Assembly (NCBI RefSeq): GCF_000292915.1
Contig: NC_018514.1
Coordinates: forward strand, 1,054,001 to 1,118,000
DNA: 64,000 nucleotides
Direction of reading: 5' to 3'
Source: Burkholderia cepacia GG4
Lineage (GTDB): Bacteria > Pseudomonadota > Gammaproteobacteria > Burkholderiales > Burkholderiaceae
Position numbers and translations under genes: made by a program. Positions 44,713 to 54,688 of the stretch are shown one piece after another; position 1 is the first letter of the stretch, and every line of letters starts with the position of its first letter. The notes beneath the pieces were generated by a model, which searched no databases, was not told the DNA's origin, and saw only the letters and a list, made by a program, of their open reading frames with translations.

Positions 44713-46737
44713 ATGACCGTGTCCTCATATCGAAGTCCAGTCGATGCTTACCCCCACTCGGGCGTGCAAGGCTTTACGCAGATCGACTACGTCAAAAAGA
44801 TTCTCACCGCTCGCGTGTACGACGTCGTGCGCGAAACCGCACTCGAGCCCGCACGCAATCTGTCGGCCCGGCTGGGGAACCCGGTCTATCTGAAGCGCGA
44901 GGACAACCAGCCGGTGTTCTCGTTCAAGCTGCGCGGCGCATACAACAAGATGGCGCACATTCCGGCCGACGCGCTCGCGCGCGGCGTGATCACCGCGTCG
45001 GCCGGCAACCACGCGCAGGGCGTCGCGTTTTCGGCCGCGCGCATGGGCGTGAAGGCCGTGATCGTGGTGCCCGTCACGACGCCACAAGTGAAGGTCGACG
45101 CGGTGCGCGCGCACGGCGGCCCGAGCGTCGAGGTGATCCAGGCGGGCGAGTCGTACAGCGACGCGTACCAGCACGCGGTCAGGCTGCAGGCCGAGCGCGA
45201 TCTCACCTTCGTCCACCCGTTCGACGATCCGTACGTGATCGCCGGCCAGGGCACGGTCGCGATGGAGATCCTGCGCCAGCACCAGGGCCCGATCCACGCG
45301 ATCTTCGTGCCGATCGGCGGCGGCAGCCTGGCGTCGGGCATCGCAACCTACGTCAAGGCGGTGCGTCCGGAGATCAAGGTGATCGGCGTGCAGACCGAGG
45401 ATTCGTGCGCGATGGCACAGTCGCTCGCGGCCGGCCGGCGCATCGAGCTGACCGAGGTCGGCCTGTTCTCGGACGGTACCGCGGTGAAGCTGGTCGGCGA
45501 GGAAACCTTCAGGCTGTGCGCTGAATACCTGGACGGCGTCGTGACGGTCGACACGGACGCACTGTGCGCGGCGATCAAGGACGTGTTCCAGGATACCCGC
45601 AGCGTGCTCGAACCGGCCGGCGCGCTCGCGGTCGCGGGCGCGAAGCGTTATGCCGAGCGCGAAGGCATCGAGAACCAGACGCTCGTCGCGGTCACGTCGG
45701 GCGCGAACATGAACTTCGACCGGATGCGCTTCGTCGCGGAGCGGGCCGAAGTTGGCGAGGCGCGCGAAGCCGTGTTCGCGGTCACGATTCCGGAGGAACG
45801 CGGCAGCTTCAAGCGCTTCTGCGCGCTGGTCGCCGATCGCAACGTGACCGAGTTCAACTACCGGATCGCCGATGCGCAGTTCGCGCACCTCTTCGTCGGC
45901 GTGCAGATCAAGCGGCGCGATGAGTCTGCCGAGATCGCCGCGAACTTCGAGTCGAACGGCTTCAGGACCGTCGACCTGACCCACGACGAGCTGTCGAAGG
46001 AGCATATCCGCTACATGGTCGGCGGCCGTTCGCCGCTCGCGCACGACGAACGCCTGTTCCGCTTCGAATTCCCGGAACGGCCGGGCGCGCTGATGAAGTT
46101 CCTGTCGTCGATGGCGCCGGACTGGAACATCAGCCTGTTCCACTACCGCAACCAGGGCGCGGACTACAGCTCGATCCTCGTCGGCATCCAGGTGCCGCCG
46201 GCCGATCACGGGGAATTCGACCGATTCCTCTCGACGCTTGGCTATCCGTCTGTTGAGGAAGGCAACAACGTGGCCTATCGCTTGTTCCTGCAGGACGAGA
46301 AGAATAAGCCGTCCGGTCCGTTGCCGCAGCCTTCGAGTTCGAGCTCCGCGACGCCGACGCCGAACGCATCGTCGAACGCACCGCTCTCACCGTCGCCCGG
46401 TGCGACGACACCGCCGGCGCAGCCGAACGCGTCCGCGACGCCGTCCGCATCGTCGACACCTGGTGCGCAGCCGGCGCAACCGTCGCAACCTCAGACGAGT
46501 TCGCCGAGCGCGACGCCGCTGACGGTAAATGTGGCACCCGGAGATGCGTTGTGGACGATCGCCGAACGTCACGAAGGATCGCTGCTTGCCGCGGCGCATG
46601 TACCGCCCGACGAACAGCAGCGGATGTCGGACGGTCAGCGCATCAACGTCGCGCTCAACGAGATCCTGCAGCTCAACGGGAACCTGGCGGGCAATCCGGG
46701 TGCGATCGATGTCGGGCAGCAGGTCATCGTCGGGTGA
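44713..46737 (+). CDS. ilvA: Biosynthetic threonine deaminase (IlvA) with C-terminal LysM domain
   Basis: Residues 1 to about 525 form a complete threonine ammonia-lyase: the PLP Lys is K72 in FSFKLRGAYNK, and two regulatory ACT-like repeats follow (VFAVTIPEERGSFKRFCALV and LFRFEFPERPGALMKFLSSM) for Ile feedback. Where other IlvA proteins end, a Ser/Pro/Ala-rich linker of about 75 residues leads to a LysM-like module (VNVAPGDALWTIAERH, then ILQLNGNL and IDVGQQVIVG). No signal peptide is present, so the LysM would be cytoplasmic. The ATG is only 2 bp after GGAAGG, so the in-frame GTG at 44719 may be the true start. Expression is probably attenuated by the leader just upstream. Confidence 0.9.
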   Translation: MTVSSYRSPVDAYPHSGVQGFTQIDYVKKILTARVYDVVRETALEPARNLSARLGNPVYLKREDNQPVFSFKLRGAYNKMAHIPADALARGVITASAGNHAQGVAFSAARMGVKAVIVVPVTTPQVKVDAVRAHGGPSVEVIQAGESYSDAYQHAVRLQAERDLTFVHPFDDPYVIAGQGTVAMEILRQHQGPIHAIFVPIGGGSLASGIATYVKAVRPEIKVIGVQTEDSCAMAQSLAAGRRIELTEVGLFSDGTAVKLVGEETFRLCAEYLDGVVTVDTDALCAAIKDVFQDTRSVLEPAGALAVAGAKRYAEREGIENQTLVAVTSGANMNFDRMRFVAERAEVGEAREAVFAVTIPEERGSFKRFCALVADRNVTEFNYRIADAQFAHLFVGVQIKRRDESAEIAANFESNGFRTVDLTHDELSKEHIRYMVGGRSPLAHDERLFRFEFPERPGALMKFLSSMAPDWNISLFHYRNQGADYSSILVGIQVPPADHGEFDRFLSTLGYPSVEEGNNVAYRLFLQDEKNKPSGPLPQPSSSSSATPTPNASSNAPLSPSPGATTPPAQPNASATPSASSTPGAQPAQPSQPQTSSPSATPLTVNVAPGDALWTIAERHEGSLLAAAHVPPDEQQRMSDGQRINVALNEILQLNGNLAGNPGAIDVGQQVIVG

Positions 46738-46791
46738 CGGACGTCGGGCAGGTCGGGATGTGTCGGCAAGTGGCGACGGGCGGCCGGGGCG

Positions 46792-47451
46792 TCAACGCAG
46801 TATTGCCTCGGCGCTGACATCGTCGGAAAGCGGCAGCACGGTCAGGCCGTCGCGCAGCGCATACGCGATCACTTCGGCAACGTTGTGCAACGACAGCTTC
46901 GACATCAGGTTCTGTCGATGCTTGCGCACCGTCAGCACGCTGAGATTCAGCTTGATGGCGATGTCCTTGCTGGAATGTCCGTTGGCGATCAGCACGAGGA
47001 TCTCCTTCTCTCGCGCCGTGACCGGTGGCACGGTACTGCCGCCGGTGTTCGCGAGGACATGGGCGAGCGAATCGCTGACATAGCGGATACCCGACAGCAC
47101 CAGCGAAACGGCACGCAGCAGCTCGTCGCCATCTTCGTGCTTGAGCATGTATCCGTCGACGCCGATGGCCACGGCCGCCCGGACCGTGGCCGGGTTCTGA
47201 TTGCCCGTGACGACGAGGATCCTGGTCTGCGGCGATTGCGCCTTGATGCGCTTCGCCAGGTCGAGACCGGGGAAGCCGGGTAGATCGAGATCGAGCAACA
47301 GCAAGTCGGCCTGCGTCTCGCGCACCAGCGGCTCGACCATCCGGCCGTCGCCGGTTTCCCCCACCACGGTCCAGTTTGCCCGCGTCTTCAGCAGCAGCTT
47401 CAGCCCGTCGCGAATAATGGCGTGGTCTTCGGCAAGCACGATCTTTTTCAT
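46792..47451 (-). CDS. NarL/FixJ family response regulator
   Basis: This 219-aa regulator has a receiver domain with phospho-acceptor Asp 54 (LLLDLDLPG), an acidic patch at ED 8-9 and Lys in MLKHEDG. A LuxR-type HTH follows (TAREKEILVLIANGHSSKDI, then NLSVLTVRKHRQNLMSKL). It is transcribed divergently from the hybrid histidine kinase gene 139 bp away, its likely partner. The ATG at 47451 is chosen as the start of the receiver fold. Confidence 0.92.
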   Translation of the reverse strand: MKKIVLAEDHAIIRDGLKLLLKTRANWTVVGETGDGRMVEPLVRETQADLLLLDLDLPGFPGLDLAKRIKAQSPQTRILVVTGNQNPATVRAAVAIGVDGYMLKHEDGDELLRAVSLVLSGIRYVSDSLAHVLANTGGSTVPPVTAREKEILVLIANGHSSKDIAIKLNLSVLTVRKHRQNLMSKLSLHNVAEVIAYALRDGLTVLPLSDDVSAEAILR

Positions 47452-47590
47452 TTTTCTTTCGCCTTCTCCCGGGGCACCCGGAAGTGCAATCCTTTGCGAC
47501 AATACGATGCAACCCCGTTGCGACGTGTCACGCGGCGGGCGAGATCGACGCCCGACCAGTCCAACGCCGGATCCGCTACGCAATTCTGAA

Positions 47591-49360
47591 ATGGCAAAAA
47601 GGATAGCGCAAGAACATCGTGCCCACGTGCAGCTGGAGCTGGTGAATACGCTGTACCGGCAGTCGCCGCCGATCCTGTTCGGCAACATCGCCGTGGTCAG
47701 CCTGACCACCTTTCTGTTGTGGAACGAGGTGTCGCGGCACGCACTGCTCGGGTGGGCCGCGGCGATCTGCGTGCTGACCGCCATCCGCACGGTCATGGTC
47801 TGGCGCGATCGCCGCGCGGGCGAACACCCTGCCGGGACGGCCAGGCGCCGCGCGCGCAAATACCTGGTGTTCGCGGGCTTGTCCGGCTGCCTGTGGGGGG
47901 CCATGGGCGTGCTGTTCTTTTCACCGGACAACACGATCGTGACGGCCCTGATCTGTATCGTGCTGGCCGGCATGACCGGCGGCTCGGTGGCGTCGCTGTC
48001 GTCGTGGTGGCCGACCTACGTGGCCTACGCATTGCCGACCGTGCTGCCGTTCGCGATCCGGTCGTTCATGTATGGCAGCGCGCTGTTTTCGGTGCTCGGA
48101 TTCCTGTCGCTGTTCCTGCTCGCGGTCAATCTCGCCTTCAGCCGGACGCTGCAGCGTACCGTTCGCGACGCCGTGTCGCTACGCTTCGAGAACGTCGACC
48201 TGATCCGGCAACTGACCGAGGAAAAGGAACGCGCGGAACTCGCCAATCGCAGCAAATCGCAATTCCTGGCCGCCGCCAGCCATGACCTGCGCCAGCCGAC
48301 GCATGCGCTGGGCCTGTACATCGCGACGCTGCGCGCGATGGCACGGGCACCGACCGTCGACGGAACCGCGCTCGCCGATATTGCCGAACGGCTGCGGACC
48401 GCGTTGAAGGGCATGTCGCAATTGCTGAACGTGTTGCTGGACATTTCCCGGCTGGATGCGGGTGTGATCGATGTCGAACCGCGCCGCTTTCCGCTGCAGC
48501 AGGAACTCGATGCGCTCGACAATCAGTTTCGGCAGGCCGCGCAGGCCAAAGGATTGACGCTCAGGATCCGGCCGACCTCGATCTGGCTGGAAACCGACGC
48601 GGTGTTGCTGCACACGATCCTGTCGAACGTGTTGTCGAACGCGGTGCGCTATACGCCGCGCGGCGGCATCCTGCTGGCCTGCCGGCGGCGCGGCACCGAC
48701 GTCGACATCCAGGTCTTCGATACCGGCATCGGCATCGAAGCCGATCAACTGCCGAATATCTTTCGGGAGTTTTACCAGATCGGCAATGCGGCGCGTGACC
48801 GGGAGCAGGGGCTGGGCCTCGGGCTCGCGATCGTGCAGCGCACCGCCGTGCTGATCAATGCCGGCGTCCAGGTGCGTTCGACGGCGGGCCGCGGCTCGCT
48901 GTTCTCGGTGCGGCTGGCGATGGCCGACCATGCACGGTCGCGCGAGGCCGGCGCGCATCAGCCGGGCAGTGGCCAGGACGCCGGGCGCGAGCGCAGCGGT
49001 AGAACCATTCTCGTCGTCGACGACGATCGCGACGTGCTGGCCGGCATGCAAACGCTGCTTCAAACCTGGGGCCACACGGTAATCGCCGCGCAATCGCTGG
49101 AGCGCGCGATCGAGCTTGCCACCCCCCATCGCGCCGAACTGGACATGGTCGTGACCGATTTCAGGCTGGCCGGGCACGTTACCGGTGCGGATGTCGTCCA
49201 CACGGTGTTCCGGTCCATCGAGCGCGAGATACCGGCCATCATCATTACCGGCGATACGTCGCCGGAGGGCATCCATGCCGCTTCGTCGAGCGGCTTCCGC
49301 GTCATGCACAAGCCGCTCGACCCGCACGAAATGCAGGCCCTGATCGACGCGTCGGCCTGA
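47591..49360 (+). CDS. Membrane hybrid sensor histidine kinase
   Basis: This 589-aa kinase has about six membrane segments (residues 30-185) without a periplasmic domain, a HisKA domain with His 231 (AASHDLRQPTHAL), an ATPase domain (N box NVLSNAVRYT, DTGIGIEAD, GLGLGLAI) and a C-terminal receiver (ILVVDDDRD; acceptor in VVTDFRLAG). The ATG at 47591 is used; the upstream open frame overlaps the divergent regulator gene. It probably controls that regulator and perhaps the hydrolase genes to the right. Confidence 0.9.
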   Translation: MAKRIAQEHRAHVQLELVNTLYRQSPPILFGNIAVVSLTTFLLWNEVSRHALLGWAAAICVLTAIRTVMVWRDRRAGEHPAGTARRRARKYLVFAGLSGCLWGAMGVLFFSPDNTIVTALICIVLAGMTGGSVASLSSWWPTYVAYALPTVLPFAIRSFMYGSALFSVLGFLSLFLLAVNLAFSRTLQRTVRDAVSLRFENVDLIRQLTEEKERAELANRSKSQFLAAASHDLRQPTHALGLYIATLRAMARAPTVDGTALADIAERLRTALKGMSQLLNVLLDISRLDAGVIDVEPRRFPLQQELDALDNQFRQAAQAKGLTLRIRPTSIWLETDAVLLHTILSNVLSNAVRYTPRGGILLACRRRGTDVDIQVFDTGIGIEADQLPNIFREFYQIGNAARDREQGLGLGLAIVQRTAVLINAGVQVRSTAGRGSLFSVRLAMADHARSREAGAHQPGSGQDAGRERSGRTILVVDDDRDVLAGMQTLLQTWGHTVIAAQSLERAIELATPHRAELDMVVTDFRLAGHVTGADVVHTVFRSIEREIPAIIITGDTSPEGIHAASSSGFRVMHKPLDPHEMQALIDASA

Positions 49361-49798
49361 CCGCATCGTGCCCGCGTGCGCCGACACCCGAGCGTGACGC
49401 GTTCGTGACAGCGGCCGGCAAGGCAACTACTGCATATGCGGTATTTCCCAAACGAATCGGGTGCAGTACCTTCGCACCTGCTGGCAATCGTAAAAAAACA
49501 GTGGCGCGGGGTGTAGAAGAAGGCCTGGATAACCGGGGAGACCAACCCACGGTTCGGGCCGCACGTTCGATCGAGTCGGTACGGCACAGGCACGACCTGC
49601 GCCGCGCAAGCACCGATCGGTCCGCGTGCGGCCGATCTTTTTCGGGGCGTAGTCCTTTCTGATTGCATCGCGACAGGGTGCCGTGCCTGCACCTTGAATC
49701 GCGTTCACCTTGCGCATGAGCCGACCGGCAAATCGCGGTCGAACCTTGAACGGCAATGGCGTCGCCGTCATTGCCCGCCGGCCTGGAGCGCAACGGTC
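49361..49798. other. Intergenic region, no gene recognised
   Basis: The 438-bp gap between the kinase and the desaturase-family gene holds no credible frame. A run AAAAAAC near 49492 and the AT-richer flanks may include the promoter for the rightward genes. Confidence 0.35.
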
Positions 49799-50680
49799 AT
49801 GCAAAATCTGCCCAATATCATGATGGCCGCGTTCCCGGCCTTCGCGGTGCTGATCGTGGTGGAAGTCGTGCTCGCGGCGGTGCTTGGCAGGTCGCTGTAC
49901 CGGACCCGCGATACGCTGGCGAACATCGCGCTCGCAATCGGCGCATTCGTCGCCAGTGTCCTGACCGGCGGCCTGGTGCTGGCGGTGCTGAGCTGGGTGT
50001 ACGAGCACCGGATCTTCACGATCCCAACGAACGTCTGGTGGGCGTGGGTGCTGTGCTTCTTCGCGGACGATTTCAGCTATTACTGGTTTCACCGCCTGAG
50101 TCACGAGGTGCGCTGGTTCTGGGCCTCGCATTCGGTTCATCATTCGTCGGAACAATACAACCTGTCGGTATCGCTGCGCCAGACATGGACGGGCACGATC
50201 ACCGGCTCGTTCCTGTTCTGGGCGTGGATGCCGTGGGTCGGGTTCCATCCGAAGATGATCCTGTTCATGCAGTCGGTGAGCCTGATCTACCAGTTCTGGA
50301 TTCATACCGAGGCGATCGGCAAGATGCCGCGCTGGTTCGAGGCGCTGCTGAATACGCCGTCGCAGCATCGCGTCCATCACGGCAGCGATTTCGAGTATCT
50401 GGATACCAACTACGCCGGCACCACGATGCTCTGGGATCGGCTGTTCCGGTCTTACACGCCCGAGCGATTCACGCCGCACTACGGCCTGACGTCGAGCATC
50501 GGCACCGACAATCCGTTCAGGATCGCGTTTTACGAGTGGGGCAACATCGCGCGCGATCTCGCGAAGGCGGGGAGCGTGCCCACCGCGATCAATTACCTGA
50601 TCCGGCCGCCCGGCTGGAGCCCGGACGGCAGTTCCCTGACCACGCGCGACGCGCGACGGGCAGAACAGCAGGTTTCCTGA
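49799..50680 (+). CDS. Sterol desaturase/fatty-acid hydroxylase family membrane protein
   Basis: This 293-aa integral membrane di-iron enzyme has the three His clusters HRLSH, HSVHH and HRVHH, with membrane segments near residues 10-30, 45-65 and 80-95. The family hydroxylates or desaturates lipids. It starts at an ATG (49799) after GGAG and is followed 9 bp later by the first of two Tat lipoprotein hydrolases, so the three likely form an operon. Confidence 0.88.
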   Translation: MQNLPNIMMAAFPAFAVLIVVEVVLAAVLGRSLYRTRDTLANIALAIGAFVASVLTGGLVLAVLSWVYEHRIFTIPTNVWWAWVLCFFADDFSYYWFHRLSHEVRWFWASHSVHHSSEQYNLSVSLRQTWTGTITGSFLFWAWMPWVGFHPKMILFMQSVSLIYQFWIHTEAIGKMPRWFEALLNTPSQHRVHHGSDFEYLDTNYAGTTMLWDRLFRSYTPERFTPHYGLTSSIGTDNPFRIAFYEWGNIARDLAKAGSVPTAINYLIRPPGWSPDGSSLTTRDARRAEQQVS

Positions 50681-50689
50681 GACGACGAT

Positions 50690-52609
50690 ATGACCCACAC
50701 ACGCGATCCACATCACCCGCGCCGCGACACGGCACCGTCCAGCGTCGGCCGCCGGCAATTCCTCGAATATGCGGGCGCGGGATTGTTGTCCGCGGTGCTG
50801 CCGGGATGCGGCGGCGCGGACACGATTCAGCAATCGACGTATGGCGCAACCATCGCCGCAGGGCAGCAGACGATCCAGGCCGCGCTCGATGCCCGACCGC
50901 AAAGCCTCGCCGGCATCTCCGTCGCGTTGCTCAAGGGCAACCAGGTGGTGTGGGCACAGGCGTTCGGGAATGCCTCGGTCAGCCCGGCGGTGGCCGCCAC
51001 GCCGACGACGCGCTACAACATCGGTTCGGTCACCAAGGTGATCGCGGCGCTGGCCGGCGTGATCCTGCAGGATCGCGGGCTGATCGATCTCGACGCGCCG
51101 ATCGTCCGCTACCTGCCGTCGTTCTCGATGTTGTCGCCGGAGTACGCCCAGATCACGTCGCGTCATCTGCTGTCACATTCGTCCGGGCTGCCCGGCCAGA
51201 ACGTCGACAACATGTTCACGTATGCGCCGGTTGCAGGCTATGCGGAGACCGCGCAGAAGGTGCTCGCCAACGAGCACCTGAATCATCCGCCGGGCCAGTT
51301 CGCGGTGTACTGCAACGACGGCTTCACGCTATTCGAACTCGTGGTCACGGCAGTCACGGGGCTGAGCTTCACGGATTTCGTTCAGCGCAACATCCTCGCG
51401 CCGCTGAACATGACGCATTCAGGCTTTCTGACCAGCGTGCCGACCAGCGGCCAGTTCGCGCTGGCCTACGCGAACGGCACCCAGTACGGACAGGAATTCT
51501 CGAATCCGTATGCAACGGGAGGCCTGTCGACGACGCCGCTCGACATGATGAACCTCGCGCAACTGTTCATCGGCAACGGCCTGTTCCAGGGGCAACGCAT
51601 CGCGTCGGCGGCGGGGATCGCCGACATGCTGACGGACCAGACCGACCGGTGGCAGATCAAGTCGACCCGGCTCGGCTACGCGTATGCGTTTGGCCTGGGC
51701 TGGGACGACGTCGACGATCCGGTCCTGCGCGCCGCCGGCGCCGCGGGGGCGTACAAGAGCGGCGGCACGCAGTTCTTTTCGAGCCATTTCTACGTGCTGC
51801 CGGCTGCGCAAATGGCGCTGATGATCACCGGCAGCACGGGCTACGACGCGGCCAGCATCGCCCCCGCGATCCTGCTGCAGGCGTTGCAGGAGGACGGCAG
51901 CATCGCCGGCGCGCCGGCGCGGGTGAATACCGGTGCGCCGCCGGCGGCTGCGTCGCCGGACGTGTCCGCGGTCAGCGGCGTTTACGGCAACGAATCGACG
52001 CCGATGCAAGTTGCCGTGAATGCGGACGGCAGTCTGTCGTTGACGAAATGGAACGGCACCGCGTGGGTGTCGGTCGGCCCCGGTGCCGCGCCATACGTGT
52101 ACCGCAGCGACGGCTGGTGGTGGTGCGAAGGCGATACCGTGTCGTACCGGTTCGATATCCTGCCGGGCACGGACGATGCGGGCAACGCGCTGAGCAATCG
52201 GTATCTGACCAAGCGTGTCGTCGACGGCTCGGGCTATGTGTTCCGCGTCACGCCGTATGGACAGCAGCTCCAGGCGTTGCCGGCGCTCGACAGCGCATGG
52301 CAGGCGCGCGTGAACTCGACGTGGAACGTGATCAACGAGTCGGCGCAGTCGGTGTTGTCCGCCGGCATGCTGCGCGTCTCGCTGGGCAGCCTCGGCGCGT
52401 TGCCGGGTTATGTCGTATTCGCCTACAGTACCGACGGCGGCACCCACACCAACTACCAGCTGTTGAAGCCGCTGGCCGACGACCGCTGCGGCATGACCGT
52501 CAGGGTACCGGTCATGCCGGGCCGCGATCTGTTCGAAATCAGCATGACGACCGTGAATAACGTCGAGACGATGGCTGCTTCCGGATGGCAGTGCCAGCGA
52601 GCGTCATGA
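50690..52609 (+). CDS. Tat lipoprotein serine hydrolase (class C beta-lactamase fold) 1
   Basis: This 639-aa exported protein has a twin-Arg signal GRRQFLEYAGAGLLSAVLPG and lipobox Cys 40. The penicillin-binding fold has SVTK (Ser 113, Lys 116) and the Tyr motif YCND near 207 with HSSGLPG between them. The third KTG-type motif was not clear. A C-terminal part of about 250 aa (after VNTGAPPAAA) is an unrecognised beta-rich domain. It ends in an ATGA overlap with its paralogue. Confidence 0.85.
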   Translation: MTHTRDPHHPRRDTAPSSVGRRQFLEYAGAGLLSAVLPGCGGADTIQQSTYGATIAAGQQTIQAALDARPQSLAGISVALLKGNQVVWAQAFGNASVSPAVAATPTTRYNIGSVTKVIAALAGVILQDRGLIDLDAPIVRYLPSFSMLSPEYAQITSRHLLSHSSGLPGQNVDNMFTYAPVAGYAETAQKVLANEHLNHPPGQFAVYCNDGFTLFELVVTAVTGLSFTDFVQRNILAPLNMTHSGFLTSVPTSGQFALAYANGTQYGQEFSNPYATGGLSTTPLDMMNLAQLFIGNGLFQGQRIASAAGIADMLTDQTDRWQIKSTRLGYAYAFGLGWDDVDDPVLRAAGAAGAYKSGGTQFFSSHFYVLPAAQMALMITGSTGYDAASIAPAILLQALQEDGSIAGAPARVNTGAPPAAASPDVSAVSGVYGNESTPMQVAVNADGSLSLTKWNGTAWVSVGPGAAPYVYRSDGWWWCEGDTVSYRFDILPGTDDAGNALSNRYLTKRVVDGSGYVFRVTPYGQQLQALPALDSAWQARVNSTWNVINESAQSVLSAGMLRVSLGSLGALPGYVVFAYSTDGGTHTNYQLLKPLADDRCGMTVRVPVMPGRDLFEISMTTVNNVETMAASGWQCQRAS

Positions 52610-54522
52610 CCCGCGTGAAGCGCTCGATGCTCGACGATCGGCAGGTTCCGAATCGTGGCGACGGCGACGGCGGGCCGGCGAGCCTGCGTCGTCGCCAGTT
52701 CCTCGGCTGCGCAGGAGCGGGGGTGCTCGCGGCGCTGCTGCCAGGATGTGGTGGCAGTATCGACAACCGCTACGGGCAGACCATCGCGTGGGGCCAGCAA
52801 GCGATCGCGACGTTCGTCGCGCAAGGCGTACCCGCCATCTCGATCGCGCTGCTCAAGAACGACGTCATCGTGTGGCAACAGGCGTTTGGCGTGATCTCGG
52901 CAGCCGGCACGCGCGCCACCGTCGAGACACCGTTCAACATCGCATCGGTCAGCAAGGTCTTTGCCGCGCTCGCGGCGGTGATCCTTCAGGATCGGAACCT
53001 GATCGGGCTCGATACGCCCATCGTCGAGTACGTGCCGGGGTTTTCGATGCTTTCCCCGCAATACGCGAACATCACGACCCGTCATTTGCTTTCGCATTCA
53101 TCCGGGCTGCCCGGCAACAATTCCCACAACTTCCTCTCGCTCGCACCGCTGTCCGGTTACGCGGACGACACCTTTGCGGCGCTCGGGAACGCGCACCTGA
53201 AGCATCCGCCCGGCGAGCTTGCCGTGTACTGCAACGATGGCTTCACGCTGTTCGAGCAGGTGGTCCTGGCCGTCACACGGTTGAGCTTTCCGGCATTCGT
53301 GCAGCAAAACATCTTTGACCCGCTCGGCATGACGCGTTCCGGCTTCCCCGGTGCCGCGCAGGCGCCCGGCGTGCCGCCGAACGCGCGGCTGGACGGCAAG
53401 TGGTATGCGACACCCGAGTACGTCAACGCCTATGCCGCGGGCGGCATCAGCTCGACGCCGGGCGACATGATGAAGTTCTCGCAGATGCTGCTCGCGCAGG
53501 GCATGTACCAAGGGACGCGGATCGCGTCGGCGGCGGGCATTGCCGGCATGGCGCTGGATCAGACGCAGATCGTCGGCGTGAAGATCAATCCGACGTCCGC
53601 CTACCCGTGGGGGCTGGGCTGGGATACCGGTGCGGAAAGGGCGCTGCAGCGCGTGGGAGTCGCCGCGTGGCAGAAGAACGGCGACACCACGTTCTCGAGC
53701 TCGCTCTTCGTGTTGCCCGGTGCGCAGATGGCGCTGATGGTCTCCGGTTACGGGGGATACACGCCGGCGGCGCTCGCCGAAGAGGTCCTGCTGCGCGCAC
53801 TGGTGGAGGACGGCACGATCGCCGCGCTGCCCGCGAAGATCAGCGTGTCGCCGGCTCCGCCGGCTACGGCCCCCGCACCGGGCGACGCGGCCGGCATCTA
53901 CGCCAGTTGCGACTCGGTCTTGCGGGTGGGCCTTGACACGAACACGCTCACGCTGGACGTCTGGACCGACACTGGCTGGGCATCGCATCCTCAAAGCCCG
54001 TTCCGGTACGGCAGTGACGGCTGGTGGTGGAGCGCGAGCGGCAGCGGGCCCGGCTTCGCGTTCGCCGTCGTGCCCGACCCGGATCAAACGGGCAATACCT
54101 GCCGCTACCTGATGGTACGCATGGCCGACAATGCCGGCTATGACGCGCTGACGGCGCCCGTCTATCAGCAACTCGCCGCCAATCTGCCCGAACTCGATAC
54201 GGCCTGGACGGCCCGCATGGGCACGCAATGGCAGGTGAACAACGAGTCCGCCGACACGATTCGCTCCATGACTCACGCGGGTGTGCTGCAGGCCAGCGTG
54301 AACCGGCTGCCGGACCTGCCGGGCTACATCGTCATGCGCAACTGCGACGATAGCGGCAAACCCGTCTGGCAGATGCTGCTGCCGCTGGCCGATGGCCGGG
54401 CCGGGATGGCGATCAGGATTCCGGGCCTGAATGGCCGCGATCTGTGGGAGGCGATCTTCACGGCCGTCAACGGACGACCCGCGATGACGATCGGCGGCGT
54501 GACCTACGCGCCGGCAAGTTGA
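52606..54522 (+). CDS. Tat lipoprotein serine hydrolase (class C beta-lactamase fold) 2
   Basis: This 638-aa paralogue of the preceding protein shares the Tat signal (RRRQFLGCAGAGVLAALLPG), lipobox Cys 48 and SVSK at 113-116, as well as YCND and HSSGLPG. Even the residue positions coincide, which shows a tandem duplication that kept the whole architecture. The ATG overlaps the previous stop. The substrate is unknown; esterase, peptidase or lipid-modifying activity is possible given the hydroxylase upstream. Confidence 0.85.
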   Translation: MTRVKRSMLDDRQVPNRGDGDGGPASLRRRQFLGCAGAGVLAALLPGCGGSIDNRYGQTIAWGQQAIATFVAQGVPAISIALLKNDVIVWQQAFGVISAAGTRATVETPFNIASVSKVFAALAAVILQDRNLIGLDTPIVEYVPGFSMLSPQYANITTRHLLSHSSGLPGNNSHNFLSLAPLSGYADDTFAALGNAHLKHPPGELAVYCNDGFTLFEQVVLAVTRLSFPAFVQQNIFDPLGMTRSGFPGAAQAPGVPPNARLDGKWYATPEYVNAYAAGGISSTPGDMMKFSQMLLAQGMYQGTRIASAAGIAGMALDQTQIVGVKINPTSAYPWGLGWDTGAERALQRVGVAAWQKNGDTTFSSSLFVLPGAQMALMVSGYGGYTPAALAEEVLLRALVEDGTIAALPAKISVSPAPPATAPAPGDAAGIYASCDSVLRVGLDTNTLTLDVWTDTGWASHPQSPFRYGSDGWWWSASGSGPGFAFAVVPDPDQTGNTCRYLMVRMADNAGYDALTAPVYQQLAANLPELDTAWTARMGTQWQVNNESADTIRSMTHAGVLQASVNRLPDLPGYIVMRNCDDSGKPVWQMLLPLADGRAGMAIRIPGLNGRDLWEAIFTAVNGRPAMTIGGVTYAPAS

Positions 54523-54650
54523 TTGCGGCGCCGGCACCCGCACGGATCAGCGGAAAACACCGGAGAAGACGCGCCAGCGTGGACGCCCGGACGATCCGGA
54601 ACGCCTGGCGGCGCGTGGGTTGGGCGGACGCGTGCGGGGCAACGCGCAGG

Positions 54651-54677
54651 CCGGCCGGGAGCGACACCCCCGGCCGG
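54651..54677. terminator. GC-rich hairpin between convergent genes
   Basis: A perfect 9-bp stem CCGGCCGGG (54651-54659) and its complement (54669-54677) with a 9-nt loop lies between the hydrolase operon and ttdB. No T tract follows on either strand. Confidence 0.5.
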
Positions 54678-54688
54678 CCTGCGGGCAC

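Noticed and set aside
49756..52560. 934-codon frame across the desaturase-family and hydrolase genes
   Set aside because: It overlaps two conserved genes in a different frame and has no recognisable domain.
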